DNA of 64,000 bases from Citrus sinensis (taxonomy: Eukaryota; Streptophyta; Magnoliopsida; Sapindales; Rutaceae), in assembly GCF_022201045.2 (NCBI RefSeq), contig NC_068561.1, forward strand, positions 14,657,001-14,721,000. The letters are read 5' to 3'. This document shows, in pieces, positions 34,579 through 47,090 of the stretch (its first letter is position 1; each line of letters begins with the position of its first letter). Both the position numbers and the translations under genes were made by a program. The notes below the pieces were generated by a model, which was given only the letters and a program-made list of their open reading frames with translations, had not been told where the DNA came from and searched no databases.

Positions 34579-35445
34579 GGTAGGGTTTACATTTTGGATT
34601 GGAGTGTGAATCTTGAGGAGTGGGAATCCTAAGATTGGGAGTGTGGAGTGGGAGTGTGAGTAGGTTATTTATTTACATTGGAATTGGAGAATGGAATTGA
34701 AACTAGAATCCAATTTATTTGTTTACATTGTCTTGGATTGAGAGTAAATAGTTTTAAATTATAATTTTACCCTTATTTAAATAATTATAATTTGTAATTA
34801 AAAAATTAATAAAAAATATATTTAAAAAATAAAATAAATATTTTATTATATTTGTAAATTAATAATAATTATTAATTTTCTTAATTATGTAAATCATAAT
34901 TTTTTATTTAATTTTAATTTAAATTATGTGAATAAAAATTATTAATAATAGCAACACAAATGAAACATTATTATTGATAATATAGTACAAAATTAATATT
35001 TTCTTAGAATAAAATATTTATTATTATTAATTAAATAAATAATTAATATTTATTAAAATTAATGTTTAATATTATTATTTTTAATGAATTTAATTTATAA
35101 AATAAAATAATATTATTATTTAAATAAATATAATATTTATTTATTTTTATTTTATTAAATTTAATAAAATAAATATGTTTATAATTATTATTTTTAATAA
35201 ATATGATATTATTTATTTTATTAAATATTATTTATTTATTTTAATTATGAGGATAAAAAAGGAAGAGGGGGGAGTGGATTCCCACTTCCACCTCTCCCCA
35301 TGGGAGTGGGAATCCCACTCCCCCACTCCAAAATTAGGTGGGACCCACGGAGTGGGAATCCCACTCCCCCTTAAAAATGGTAAGTAAATACTAGAGTTGA
35401 AGGAATCCACACTCCACACTCCCACTCCAAAAAGTAAACACAACA
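34579..35445. mobile_element. PIF/Harbinger-like non-autonomous element
   Basis: The left end is GGTAGGGTTTACATTTTGGA, and the reverse complement of the right end is TGTTGTGTTTACTTTTTGGA. Both are followed by repeats of GGAGTGGGAGTGTG and related words. Flanking TAA trinucleotides (34576-34578 and 35446-35448) match the superfamily's TWA duplication. The core (about 34750-35250) is extremely AT-rich with TTATTATT strings and no transposase. The subterminal GGAGTGGGAATCCCACTCC stretches (35302-35325, 35350-35372) form short hairpins. Confidence 0.75.
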
Positions 35446-35448
35446 TAA

Positions 35449-36658
35449 AAGAACTAAACGACGACAGAGCGATGATTGAATAAACTGCAGTATTACTTAA
35501 TTATTATGTATATATTCTTTCAACAACATATGGTATTACAGTTAATTCCACCTTTCTTTTGTTTAGTTTTCTTATTTAAATATTAATATTCAATAGAAAA
35601 CATCAAAAGAAATATAGAGCATAATAAATTAGACAGTGGATTAGAACTTCTTGGTATTATACACTAACCTAGTTCTACAAATAATTCTAATAATTTATGA
35701 GCAAAAAAAAAATTAATAACAATAGAATGTGCATTTATTGCAAATAACAATCGATTATTTGAGTCGCAATTTGAGTGAGTTCTAATGTTATGCATCACTT
35801 ATCTATTACATGATGGATTTTATAACTTATAAAATTACTTAACCACCAAATAGATGAATGACTCCTAGTAGGATTAACATATTGGGATGCCTAGCATTAT
35901 TTGCAAACAAGCAAATCACAAAATAAACATCTTTATTATTTTGATCAATGATTTTCAAATATATTTTTAGTAGCTAAAAAGTTAATTTGATCTTTCCCTT
36001 ATGGTCCTTTCAAAACATAAAAATTAAATTAAAAAATATTTGTAGTTTCCTTGTATTTTTCTTTTGGTGGAGTTATTTATACTCTAAAATTTTTTTTAAA
36101 ATTAACTTGTGTTTTGTACACTCTTTAAAATTTAAAAAAAATTAATCATCACTCAGACTATTTAAATTAATTAATTTTATTTATTTAAAACATTAATAAA
36201 ACTATTCAACACTCTCAATTTTAAGAAATTTAGTATGTATTTATAATAATGTAATCAAACAAGTTGTGAATAAATTATTTAAGACAATTTTAGTTAATAA
36301 TTTTTATTTAATTTTTGTTTAATATTAAATTTTGCATCCGAAATTACTCATAATGAAAGTATTCTGTAAATACTACGAAAAAGAAGAAGAAAAAGACGGA
36401 GAAGAAGAAGAAGACCAAGAAGAAAAAGAATGGTCAAAAGACAAAAAATATATGGTAGTTTCATAGTACTTTTTTAAAATTTCATTCTTTTAAAAAAAGT
36501 AAGTATTCCACATACATAGTAGTCAAATTCTTTTTGAAATATGATTTCTTCGTTGTCCATCTAGGTATTTATTAAGATTTTAAAAATAAAAGTTTTAGGG
36601 TATAAGGCATAAGGTATAAGACTTATACATTAAATAATGGGTGTGTTATATGATCAAC
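35449..36658. other. AT-rich spacer between two Harbinger-like elements
   Basis: No gene is visible. A purine-rich (GAA)n/(AAG)n tract lies at about 36378-36432. Confidence 0.4.
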
Positions 36659-36661
36659 TCA

Positions 36662-37421
36662 CAATGTGTTTACTAATTGAGAATGAGAATAAGAATGAGG
36701 GAATGAAAATGAATGATGTGTTTACTTAAATAAAAGGTGGAATGAGAGCCAAAGTAGTGGGCCCCACCTGAACTTGGGAATAATTATTAAAGTTCTCATT
36801 CTTATGGGGAGGTGGAAATGAGAATCTCATTCCATAAAATGACCATATTATTCTCACTTAAAATTTAAAATTCTCATTTTATCCTTCCTTATTATTATTA
36901 TTATTATTATTATTATAGTTGTAATTATTTATCATAATATTATTATAATTATTAATCATTATAATTAATATTAATAATAAAATTACTATAATAATAATTA
37001 TTATTAATAGTAGTAGTAGTAGAAATAATAATAAGTATTAATTATACTAATAATAACAATAATGATAATAATAATAATAATTATTAACCATAATTATTGT
37101 TAATAATAATAATGTTGTTGTTATTAAAATAATAATAATAATAATAACAATAACAATAATAATAATAATAATAATAACAATAATAATAATAATGACAATA
37201 ATCAACTAAGGTCGGTTTAATAACTTGTAAGTTGTAACAATCCATTCTGATTACAAGATAAAGTAAACATATCAATGACAATACAACTCATTTTGATTCT
37301 AATTTCCATAGCTAAAGTAAACAATTCATTCTGATTCTTATCCTCCATTCCAATTTTAGTCCATTCCAATTCTATTATATTCCGATTCAAACCCATTTCG
37401 ATTAGTAATTAGTAAACACAC
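36662..37421. mobile_element. Second PIF/Harbinger-like element with an (ATT)n core
   Basis: The left end is ..TGTGTTTACTAATTGAGAAT and the reverse complement of the right end is ..TGTGTTTACTAATTACTAAT. Subterminal GAATGAGAATAAGAATGAGG pairs loosely with the CCATTCCAATT motifs near the right end. The core, about 36890-37200, is an (ATT/AAT)n microsatellite region. Flanking TCA at both edges (36659-36661, 37422-37424) is not the canonical TWA, so the borders may be off by a base or two. Confidence 0.6.
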
Positions 37422-37424
37422 ATC

Positions 37425-38904
37425 AAAGTAATGATGTAATAGTAACTTATATTAAATTGTCCTTAACAGTAATTCACATGATAGATATTTTTATAATAAT
37501 TTTTTTATTAAATCAGAGTATTCAAAATAATTTTTAAAGTACAAATAACCCACCATTTTCCATTTCAATTTATGTATTCCAAGTGAAGAGAGTCTTAAGA
37601 TAGATTGCGTGTATTTTACCAGTAATATCCTTTATTATTATGTTCGTTACCTCGTTTCCCACTATCACGTCAAAACTTACGTATATGTCCTTTAGCATAA
37701 CATCCTCTTTCCTAACAAACTTCATGGATGTATCCAAAATGATTTGTTTAATCCATAAATTATTATCTTTCAACAATCTGTGTTGACTAATTAATGATAC
37801 TTTGTCATAGAGAAAAATTCTCTTTGTATTGACCACTTGAGATGGTTGTATCAAGATAACATTGTTTCACTATTAGCACCTCTTCATTAATCTTATAAAA
37901 TTTCATCTATCACAATTACATTTAAGATAAATATAAATAAAAGTATAAAAAATTAAAAAATTTAAGTAATCCCTCATTTTTGCATCTACAATTTTAAGCT
38001 CGAAGAAAATAATATTAGTGTTAGTGCCTAAAATTATAATCATTTGTACTGTGCCAGTGTCTAGAAAATAAAATAAAAACAGATGATGAAATATTCTCAT
38101 GTTACTCCAGGTTTGGGTTAAGGAACGACGACACTTGACAATAATAGGAACCATATGGGAACTTATACTAAGCCTAAAAGAAAAAAAAATCACTTATGCA
38201 ATCTGAAACATCAACAATAAGTAGCAAATAATTATTAATAGGATCAAGAGTTGAAAATTCAAATATAGACAAAATATTTAACAAATCTAACAGCGTCAAA
38301 TAAAATAAAAAGATGAATGGTAGAGATTTAGTTTTGAAATCAAATATCCTATCAATTCCGCTCTTTTTGATCTATAAATACATGCTAAAAGGATTGAGAA
38401 CGGACTTTTTGACTAATTTCTCACCTAACTAAGAGAAATCCAGATTTTAGATTTATAGAATTATGAAACATATGCTGACAAAAGCATTAGAGTATATTTA
38501 CATGTACACTTTCAAGTCTAGTTTGTGAAGATACTCAAAAACAAGAAAGAAAATTCATTTTAACAGTACAAGCAGGTATAATTTCATCTTTTGTGTACTC
38601 GGATTATTGAATGTCTTTGGCGTCATCTGTGAGAAATTGAATGAAAAGCCATGACACTGCACCATGGATGAGGAAATTTCATTTGTTAATTGAATTGTGT
38701 AAATAATTTTTAGAGTACAAGTAGGTCAACTCCCAAAAATGAGGAAGTTCTCTTCTTCTTCCTTTTTTTTTTTTTTTTTATAGACTGGAAGCCTTTTAAA
38801 TAGGCTTTTGAATCACAAATTAATAATAAAAAATAGATTAAATATGAAAATAAATAAATATAAAACCATTAAACAAATCATAACTCAGAACAATTAAAAA
38901 ACGA
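37425..38904. other. AT-rich gene-free interval
   Basis: Two open frames on the minus strand (37570-37854, 37903-38193) have the composition of AT-rich noise. The phrase VSLISQHRLLKDNNLWIKQI in the first vaguely recalls copia-type polyprotein fragments, but I would not call it. Confidence 0.3.
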
Positions 38905-39640
38905 GTCCAACTACTGGTACCCCTCCAAAATTCTATTGAAACACCTTTTCAAATTATACTCCACATAATGTCGAAAATACCTCTTTTTTCCCTAAATAAT
39001 CATCTTTTTCGTTTGTAATTTTGTTTCTATTTATCTGTCATCTAAATAATGAATATGTGTGTCGATGATAACATTTGTAAAAAAAAATCAAGGAAACAGA
39101 TATGTACCTATGAAATGAGAATAAATTATTATATAAATCGCTTGCGGGCATTAACAATCGAAACATTTCCCAGAAGTCCAAAAGCAATTACAAGTAGATG
39201 TTCTTCTCCAATGAATCTATGAATCCGGCTGTGGGAGTGGGGGTTGCATTGCCATGAAAAATTGTTCATGTATAATGAAAAAGAGAAGAGAGATAGAGCC
39301 CAAAAAAAAAAATAAAAATCATTCATGTTCTAGCAAAATAAATTAAAGAAATTTTAAAAAAGAAGAAAATAAAATTAAAGAGATATAAGTGGGGTTAATT
39401 TTATTTGTATTGGTCTTTAAATGTAATTTTAATAAAACAAGGATTTTATAAGATCAATGAAGGAGTGCCAACAGTTCAACTCTAAAAAAAGAAAAGAAAA
39501 GAGAGTTTGTAATTTTATTAACTTTTAAATGGAGTATGTTCGGGGGGTTTACAAAGAAGGGTATTTTTGGTACTAAATAAAATATAATTAAAAAAGATTT
39601 TAAAGAAAATTTTGGAGGAGTGCCAACTGTCTGCATGTTG
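38905..39640. repeat. Inverted-repeat element of unknown class
   Basis: The left segment, from about 38905 (ACTACTGGTACCCCTCCAAA), resembles the reverse complement of the right segment ending near 39632 (ACAGTTGGCACTCCTCCAAA). The similarity continues for roughly 80 bp inward (GAAAATACCTCTTTTTTCCC against CAAAAATACCCTTCTTTG). The word GGAGTGCCAAC also occurs at 39453-39463. I could not define flanking duplications, so the class is open. Confidence 0.5.
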
Positions 39641-39912
39641 AGTTCCATTAAATAACAATAGAAGAAAAAAAATTGTATTTTGAATGTTCTTCTCTCACGG
39701 TCATGGGCAAGATAGAATTAATTAAAAAATCGCATGGCCAGCAACGGCAGCATCGAAAGTACAAGGAAGAAGCAGCTTGGTGCTTTCATCAACCTAACAA
39801 GGCCGCACGGCTGATTAACGGGTTTCGTATTAGTTAAACTTTACAATCATTGACGCTGTTTCTCAATGAAACCTCTACGAGTATAGTCTATGAGATTGCC
39901 GTTTGTTTTCCT
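39641..39912. other. 3' flank of the DUF604 gene
   Basis: Probable 3' UTR and short spacer downstream of the stop at 39913. Nothing else seen. Confidence 0.4.
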
Positions 39913-41915
39913 CTACGGTGGCGTCACACTCTCAAAGGGCTTGCATTCTCTGATCTTGATCCGGACCGCACTGTTTCTACTTCCTCCACCGTTGATCACC
40001 TCACAACACTGCCTACGTGGCGCCTACACATTCAATCATCGCCAAACATGTTAGACTCTATGTACATAGATATTCAAGCTCATCGTGTCCTGCACGAATT
40101 GCGCGTAAATTGTTGCTTATACTAATCGAAACCCCTTTTGCAAGTTGGCCTATCCCTAACCAATAAAGTTGTGACAATTAGCTCTCACAGTTAACGTTGC
40201 TACACTATTTTCATTATTTTACCTAAATGGGCCCCTTTAATTTAAGGTCAAGTGACCATATTCTTAGTAAATTAACTAACTTTGGAATCATAAAATCGAT
40301 GGATGCAATGATGCGCTGTGAGTCAAATAACGTATGATACGCTTCAAAGAAAACAAACGTATGAAGACAAAAGAGAAAGATTAATCTTACCAATTTCCAA
40401 TGGTCTGGATCCAAAGTGGAAGCTGAGACTTGGAAACGTTTGACGGCCAAAGCCGGAGCATAGGCTTTGTTGTCACAGTCTTTGTCATGTTCGCTTTTAA
40501 CTCTTTCATACGTGGTCAACGTTTGGTCCTTACCCTTACCCACTTTCTGAACCCGATCCAAGAAATAAATAATGGGTCTTTCACACGGGTTCGGGCTGAA
40601 GTACTGGGTGTTAAAAGTAAACGGCTCATCCGACCAACTCCTCCAAGACTTGAACGTCAAATACGCCGTTTCCAACCTCTTAGCCGTCTCCAAAGAGGGA
40701 TACAACTGTACGGTGTAACCCCAAGAGACGGAAACGGTCCAGTTTCGACTCAAATCATAACAGAAACTCTGCTGCACGGCCCGATTAGGATCCGTTTTAT
40801 ACGCACCCATGAGCTTTTTCAGCGATTCGATTTGTGACATATTTGGAAATATCGGCAGCACGTAGTCCAGATGATGCAACGACACAATTGGTGCCAATGG
40901 GTGCGCCGCTAGTAACCCATACGGATCCCCTCGTATATCAATCTATATCAATAATTAACCAGAATTAATCAAATGAAATGTAATTAGTTTAATCGAATGC
41001 TGTCAAAGTTTTCTTTCTCGAACATCACAATACCTGATGGAAACCAAGTTCTTTGGTGACGGGGACACCGATTTCAGCCATGCAACCTTGGACTTTCTGA
41101 TCGGATCCGTAAAATGAAGCGTATCGGTCAATGCAACCGTCTAAAACCCTAACGAGCTCGGCGGCTAAAGGGTAACTAATGGCGAAGCCGCCGCCGCCGT
41201 AAGCCATGGTGTAAGAATGAATGACATCTTGTTCAACGCTCTCGCTATTGCCACCGATGTAATACATCTGGTTATGATCGTATCTCCCTAAAACTGTAAC
41301 CAAATTCTCTAAGAAAAAAACGGTGTCATCATCTCCCAGGACGAACCACCGGACGTCACCTAACCCTAGCCGAAACGTTTCCTTAATGATGCGTGCAATA
41401 CGTATCGCTGATCTCGTACCGTACCAGCTCGTGTACTGAAACCTAGACGTGTCCTGGGAGACCTTATACGGCGGTGACGTGGCCGGCCATGTTTTGTTAG
41501 GCTTCTCGTCCAGCCAAACGAAGCCACGCGTGAGGCCCGGCTTCCACCAGAGCTCGCAGTAATGTCGGCGATCGTCCCATGTGTTGGCGGACCCACCAAT
41601 GCCGAATACGATGTGGGATACGTTTGTTTTAGGTTCATTGTAAAGGGTTGTGTTCTGTCGGGTGAGTAATTTCTTCTGGCTGCTTAATAATCTGTTGGTG
41701 TCACATTGAGATTGAGGGCAATTAGAGGTACTGTAATGTAATTTGTTGGATAAGGCGTAGAAGAACAATAGGTAAATTGAAATCACAGTGAAGATGAAAA
41801 GGGCAGATTTCATGAAGAGAGAAACTATGTCCATTGGTTTTATTAATGGAGAAACAAGGAGCTTCCACGTTTTGAATGGATTCTGAACGTGATTTTCTCG
41901 TGAAGAAGGAGACAT
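39913..41915 (-). CDS. DUF604 / Fringe-like (GT31) glycosyltransferase, three exons, 514 aa
   Basis: The exons are 41034-41915, 40391-40942 and 39913-40023. Both introns are GT-AG and in phase 0, and the last exon supplies APRRQCCEV and IRECKPFE before TAG. A type II membrane anchor is at about 36-58, with the catalytic part in the Golgi lumen. The Fringe-like part includes HIVFGIGGSANTW (101-113), WYGTRSAIRIARIIKET and the metal/nucleotide-sugar DxD motif DDD at 195-197 within FVLGDDDTVF. Then come YIGGNSE, YGGGGFAISYPLA and GSDQKVQGCMAEIGVPVTKE. The second exon has the DUF604 signature (HHLDYVLPIFP, SFCYD, NWTVSVSWGYTVQLYP). Length is right for the family. Donor and acceptor sugars are not known for plant DUF604 proteins; cell-wall or glycoprotein decoration is a guess from the fold. 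Confidence 0.93.
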
Positions 41916-42102
41916 GTGGGCCAGGTTTAAGGAGGACGATAACGCAATAACCCCACCAGAAAGAAATGCGTTTCTGAAAAATGAAAAATGGATTTTGAGG
42001 AATTGGTTTTTGAATAGAAATCAAATTTTGATCCCTAGAGAGTTGTAGATTGATGATCACTTGACGATCAGCATAATTTTCTCCAGTTCCTCCTTTGAAC
42101 GT

Positions 42103-42134
42103 CGCTTCTTCTTCTTCTTCTTCTTCTTCTTATT
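42103..42134 (+). repeat. (CTT)n microsatellite in the DUF604 leader
   Basis: A run of about nine CTT triplets (GAA on the coding strand) lies some 190 bp upstream of the DUF604 ATG. It is probably in the 5' UTR or core promoter; such GA-rich leader repeats are common in plants. Confidence 0.75.
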
Positions 42135-43789
42135 CTTAAAAGCATGGGAGAGAGACGTGAAATAATGTCTGACAATTTTTTTTTTTTTTCCCTTCAATGA
42201 AATTTCTCTTTCATTATCATGATTTATACCAAAGGAGAAGGAAAGTTCCCTTACAATGCGGCAAATTGAATTTGTGGGGGATTATGTTGTCAATTTGTTT
42301 CCTGGAAAAGTCAAACTCATCATGGCGTGTCATTATGTTTTCATTCAAAATAAAATATTACACCTCGCTTTGCTTTTGAATTTGTTTCCTTATTAAGAAT
42401 GAGAATAACATTGTTCCCACTTTCCGGCCGTTTTGGGTTCCAATATGGTATATAATGAATAAAATATATTGACATTTAAAGAATTTATAGATTTTTTAAT
42501 CTATTTTTTGCTAGCTAGGAGGATATTATTAAGGATACTTGAAGGAATAGTTATTGTGGGATTTTGTTCTTGTGGCGTAGATATTATCATAGTATACGAA
42601 TAAAAATAAAAATTTATAATCAAAATTTAAGTTAGGTTACTATTCATGCCAATACCCATACTTTTGTAATATGCAACAAAATTTAAGAATTTTGGAAAAA
42701 AATTTAAAAGGAACTGGTTGCTTTAATTGATTTAAAATTATTTTTTGTACCAATTATTTATCTATTATTATGATCCAATCATCTAGAAATTATTTAATTT
42801 GAAAAAGGGTTGTATTGGTATTAAGAAAATCATAAGTAATAAATGTAAATTTACTGCGAAAAAATAAATATGTGAAAGTATCAAAATTTCAATATATATG
42901 GTCACATTTATAAGTGGTAAGATCGCATTTATTACTTACCGTTTATCTTAGGTTCACATGCACTTAGAGGTTAGAGCACATGTTTAAACAAGAAAAATTC
43001 GGAAAGAAATTAAAATTTTGTAATTTACTTTTTACCATGAAAATACCTATAAATCATATTTTTTTAACATGGAATCAATGAGAAAATTCACAAGCCCCTA
43101 TACGATTTAAAGTCAATTTGGTAATACTTGTAACTTTTAAACTAATTGTTATTAGCCGTGCTGTTAAAATAATCAACTGTGAATAATATCAATTAAATAT
43201 TTCGTAAAATTTAGTTCTAAACGTGCTGTGAGTTTTAAAAGTAATAGTCTATGTTTGGTAAATCTTACTATTAAATTGTTGTAATAATGTAAATACTTAA
43301 ATTAAATATAATGTTGAATAAAATTTATTTAAATATTTATAAAGAAGTATATAAATATTTTTTATTTTGATATCTCAATATAATTGGTAATGGTAATAAT
43401 AATATTTTTAAAGTCAATAATTTTATTACCTAATTAATAAGATCATTTTAGAGTTTTATAATATAAAAGAGGATATTTATGGAATTGCATTAAGTATAAA
43501 AATTGATTCTCAAAATCAGATTTTGAGAAGTTACTCCTTTCAAAATCTGCTATAGGACAAGGTGATTTTGCGAAAAATGATTTCTAAAAAAAATTTACCA
43601 AACACTAAAATTAACTTTTAACTTTTTAAAAATCACTTTTGAACCTCCCAAAAATTTCCAAATGGGCCCTTAGTAGTCGAATTATTACCTAAACATTTAG
43701 TTAGGGGTATATTCCCAACTGATGTCAACATTCTGCCCCTCCTTTGCACTTCATGAAAAAGGAAGACTTGTGAGATTAGAGTCTAATAT
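42135..43789. other. Promoter side of the DUF604 gene and AT-rich spacer
   Basis: No gene. A perfect inverted repeat TTCTCAAAATC, A, GATTTTGAGAA lies at 43507-43529. The stretch 43240-43680 begins TCTATGTTTGGTAAATC and ends GAAAATTTTTGG-type words and GGGCCC, as MITEs do, but I could not pair its ends. Confidence 0.35.
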
Positions 43790-44240
43790 TCTTAACTTAA
43801 TTTGGATACGCTAAGAAAGCTTAGGGAAAGACACTCAATCTTTATCATGAAAAAAATAGGTAGGTATTCTTTACACTAAAATTGGCTAACTTATCAATCA
43901 TTATATTTCTCTCACGAAAAACATGCAAAAAAGATAATGTTTGTTGAAGCCATCTTAATATGACTAGAGATCCAACTTGAATTAATGAAGTTACCATGGC
44001 AGTTGTTATGAGTTATTGCGAATGCAAGAAATTGCAAGAGTCACTCTCAACCCAAAGGAAAACTAGCCCTTGTTTAAAATAAACTCCATAGTAAAATGAC
44101 TAAAACGAATGCCCAAAGGATTGGCAAAGCTACCATAAAAGCTATTCGAACTATCATGAAACGCACTTGTAGCAACAAAGATGTTAAGTTTGCCCCTTGA
44201 TATGTAAACCATCACAACCAAAATGACTAGAAATTAAGTT
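43790..44240 (-). mobile_element. Relic of a LINE RNase H (RVT_3) domain
   Basis: One minus-strand frame reads GLVFLWVESDSCNFL, later SLVILRWLQQTLSFLHVFRE and then MIDKLANF. These match the VEsDS motif and the ...hV.REaN..AD.LA end of the RNase H domain in plant non-LTR retrotransposons. Stops interrupt the upstream part. No RT portion is recognisable next to it, so it is a small isolated fragment. Confidence 0.6.
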
Positions 44241-45727
44241 CTATTTCCACCTATGTGAGAGTGTGGCAACTCTAAATTTTTTACTATCCACAAAATCTTA
44301 CCAGTTAGAACTAATCAATATCCATATAATCTTAAATTACATCAATTAAAGAAATATACACCCCTTTAAAATATTTTGTCAATTTATTTAGGATGTACAA
44401 GTTTGGATAGATACACTGAGTAGTCTAAAATTATTATTTTTAGAATAAAATTGCATATCCATAACTTATCCTAAAAGATTCATCTTAAATGTGATTTGAC
44501 ACTCGTAGATAGTAAAAAATGATTCTTCACAATAATTAAAATAGTTTGTGCTACTTTTTGGAGTATTGCGATATTTACAAAGTTAGAATAAAAAATTTGT
44601 ATTCCAATTGGTGTGTGATTAGGTGTGAACTTATGTTATAACTAAGAGGGCCAGGAGAATAGGTAAAAAATAAAGAAAAATAAGGTCTCTACTAGAAATT
44701 TAGCACAATTCTTAGTCGGGATTTTCACTCTCCCCTATTATCTTGTAAACATATAATATCAAACTAGCATTAAGAAGATATATATCGAGAAAAAAAAAGA
44801 TCATTCACATAACATAAAGAGACATAATAATTTAACGTACTTGATATCTGATTGATCTATGCCCAAGAGTATTGTTTTACTCGGATTTTTGCTAGGATCT
44901 AATCTGAACCATTAAGTAGTTGTTCTTACCAGATCTAAGTCAAATCCAATTAAAACAAATAAAATTTATAAATTAGGGGGAGAATGGGCTAAGTTTGGGT
45001 TGAGATATGTTTTTTAGACATTTAGGGCAGAAGGTATAACTGATGTGATTTGGGAAATGAGCTGCATTCATTTGGAAGGTGAGTTAAGGTGATATGTGTT
45101 TTGAACATTATGGAGAACTCAATAGAACTCGTAGGAGTTAATTTAGAAAGTTGATGTAGGGAGCTTAAGAGAGCTCAAGGAATAGCTTCGGTGAACTAAA
45201 GGATAACTTCAGGGAGCTAATTTAAGGACCTCAATAGAGGTCCTAGGAGAACTTCGATGAGGTCATATATGAAATGTGAACTAGGCATCAAAACCATCAT
45301 AATAAGAAGAGAATAAGAATAAAAAAATAAAGAACACAAAATATTTTAAGTGGTTTAGCCTTTTAGCTTATATCCAGAGGAGTAATTATCTCCAATTCAC
45401 TATGTATGTGAAATGTTACATGATTCTCATTACAATATTAATAAAACCTTATTAAAGGCTGATTATGGTGGATAATAACATGAGGGAGATGTGGGTCTTA
45501 TAGAGACTAGAGAGTTTTCTAATAGAAGAATATTAGAAAAGCTTATTTGAGAGATGAGATGGCTAAGATCTTCCATGGAGGTATAAAAATGAAGGCAAAA
45601 GAAGATGAACCAGTTTTTTAAGAAATCAAATCTTGCTCTTGTAGTTGGATAGAACAAAAAGAGAGATATATCATTCTCTCAAGTAAGATTTTGGATAATA
45701 AAACAGTGGCCTCTGAAATACAAGTAA
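44241..45727. other. Gene-free interval
   Basis: No gene. At 45110-45270 the words AGGAG(A/C)T and GGGAGCT recur irregularly, which may be a decayed minisatellite. Confidence 0.35.
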
Positions 45728-47090
45728 CGCAACCCAAGAGGGGGGTGAATTGGGATTTTAAAAATTATGCAATACAATTCACTCAACAAATCAATCTAAC
45801 GCCTTAATGAAATAGAAAACAATAAATTCAAACAAGCTTAAAAATAAAAGAGCAAGGGAAGAGAAAAACAAACACATGGATTTTTACGTGGTTCAGCAAT
45901 CCCTACCTACGTCCACGCCTCCAAGCCAACCAAGCTCGATGATTTCAATATCCAAGCCTCTCAAGGCTTCAAGTTTTTACAATTGACTTATAATGTGTCA
46001 ATAAACCTTTACAATCAAGAGATTATCTCCCCAATCTCTTTACCCCAAGTGTTTCTCACACTTATACACTCACAATTTGATAAGAAATGAAAATTACAAC
46101 AAAAACTCTCTTTAAGAGTGGATATGCAAATAATAGCTCACAATGATTCAATCTATGATAATTTGCGTTTTGGAAGCTCAATATATGTTGTATGATCTTA
46201 TATTTGCTTGCATTAGTTCTTAGAATAGTTTGAGTTGAGTTTTTATAGTTAAAGCCCGAAAACTAACTGTTATAGGCAAATTCTCGCGCCCAAGCGGTTA
46301 GCCGCTTGATTTATCCGGCTAGCCGCTCAGGAATAGTAATATTACCGTTATTTTTGAATTTTGCTACAGTAACATTGTTCACTAAAATTATACTTTGGCC
46401 TAAAACTTTATATAATTATACTATGGCCCAAAATGTCATAAAACTTTGTAAATAGGTCTAATTTCAGAATTTCCTAAGAATAGTTGACTTTCCAAAACTT
46501 TATGAAATTATGATATGACCTCAAAAATATTATTATTTCTTAAAAAGATCCTTTTCAACATAATACTCATATTTTTCAAAGTTCTCAAAATCTTTCACCT
46601 TAGTCCAAAATATTCATAAATTATAATATAGCCCAAAACATTTCAAATGTTTGTAAAAACCTCCAACTCCGAAATTTAATAATAATACTTATTAAAATCA
46701 AAGATTTCAAAACTCAGCATTTAAGTCCAAATTACTCAAATCCACAAAATACTTTACTTTTTAAAAATAAACCTTTTAGTTTATGAAAGTATTTAATTAA
46801 ATTAATCTCTTGAGCTTCTCAAATGCTAAATCATGCATCAATTCAATCATACCGGCTTTACAAGAATTTATCGCACTAATTTATTCGTTGAGCTCTAAAC
46901 TTTATTCTTGATTTTGCCGTTTGTCCGTTGAGTGTCTTGAGCATGATTTCACTTGATTCACTTGCATAAATATTACCCTTCAAAAACTAGTGAAAATGTG
47001 AAATACAATATCTATTAAATCACTTAATAAATATGTTTGTTATCATCAAAATTACATTATAAGTAGCCATTTAGGCTAACAGCCTCAAGG
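45728..47090. repeat. Unclassified dispersed-repeat-like unit
   Basis: It opens with ACGCAACCCAAGAGGGGGG and TGAATTGGG, then TTTTTACGTGGTTCAGCA and CCCTACCTACGTCCACG. Near its end it has TTTGTTATCATCAAAATTA and AGGCTAACAGCC. This set of phrases recurs in many plant genomes as a non-coding repeat. The unit contains a small perfect hairpin, AAGCGG TTAG CCGCTT (about 46294-46309). I found no terminal repeats or target duplication, so class and limits are unsure. Confidence 0.35.

Noticed and set aside
40223..40897. Separate 224-aa protein
   Set aside because: It is exon 2 of the DUF604 gene plus intron read-through; a proper acceptor at 40943 and donor at 40390 join it to the other exons.
46294..46309. 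AAGCGG-TTAG-CCGCTT hairpin as a terminator
   Set aside because: Bacterial-type terminators are not expected in nuclear plant DNA, and it lies inside a repeat-like unit.
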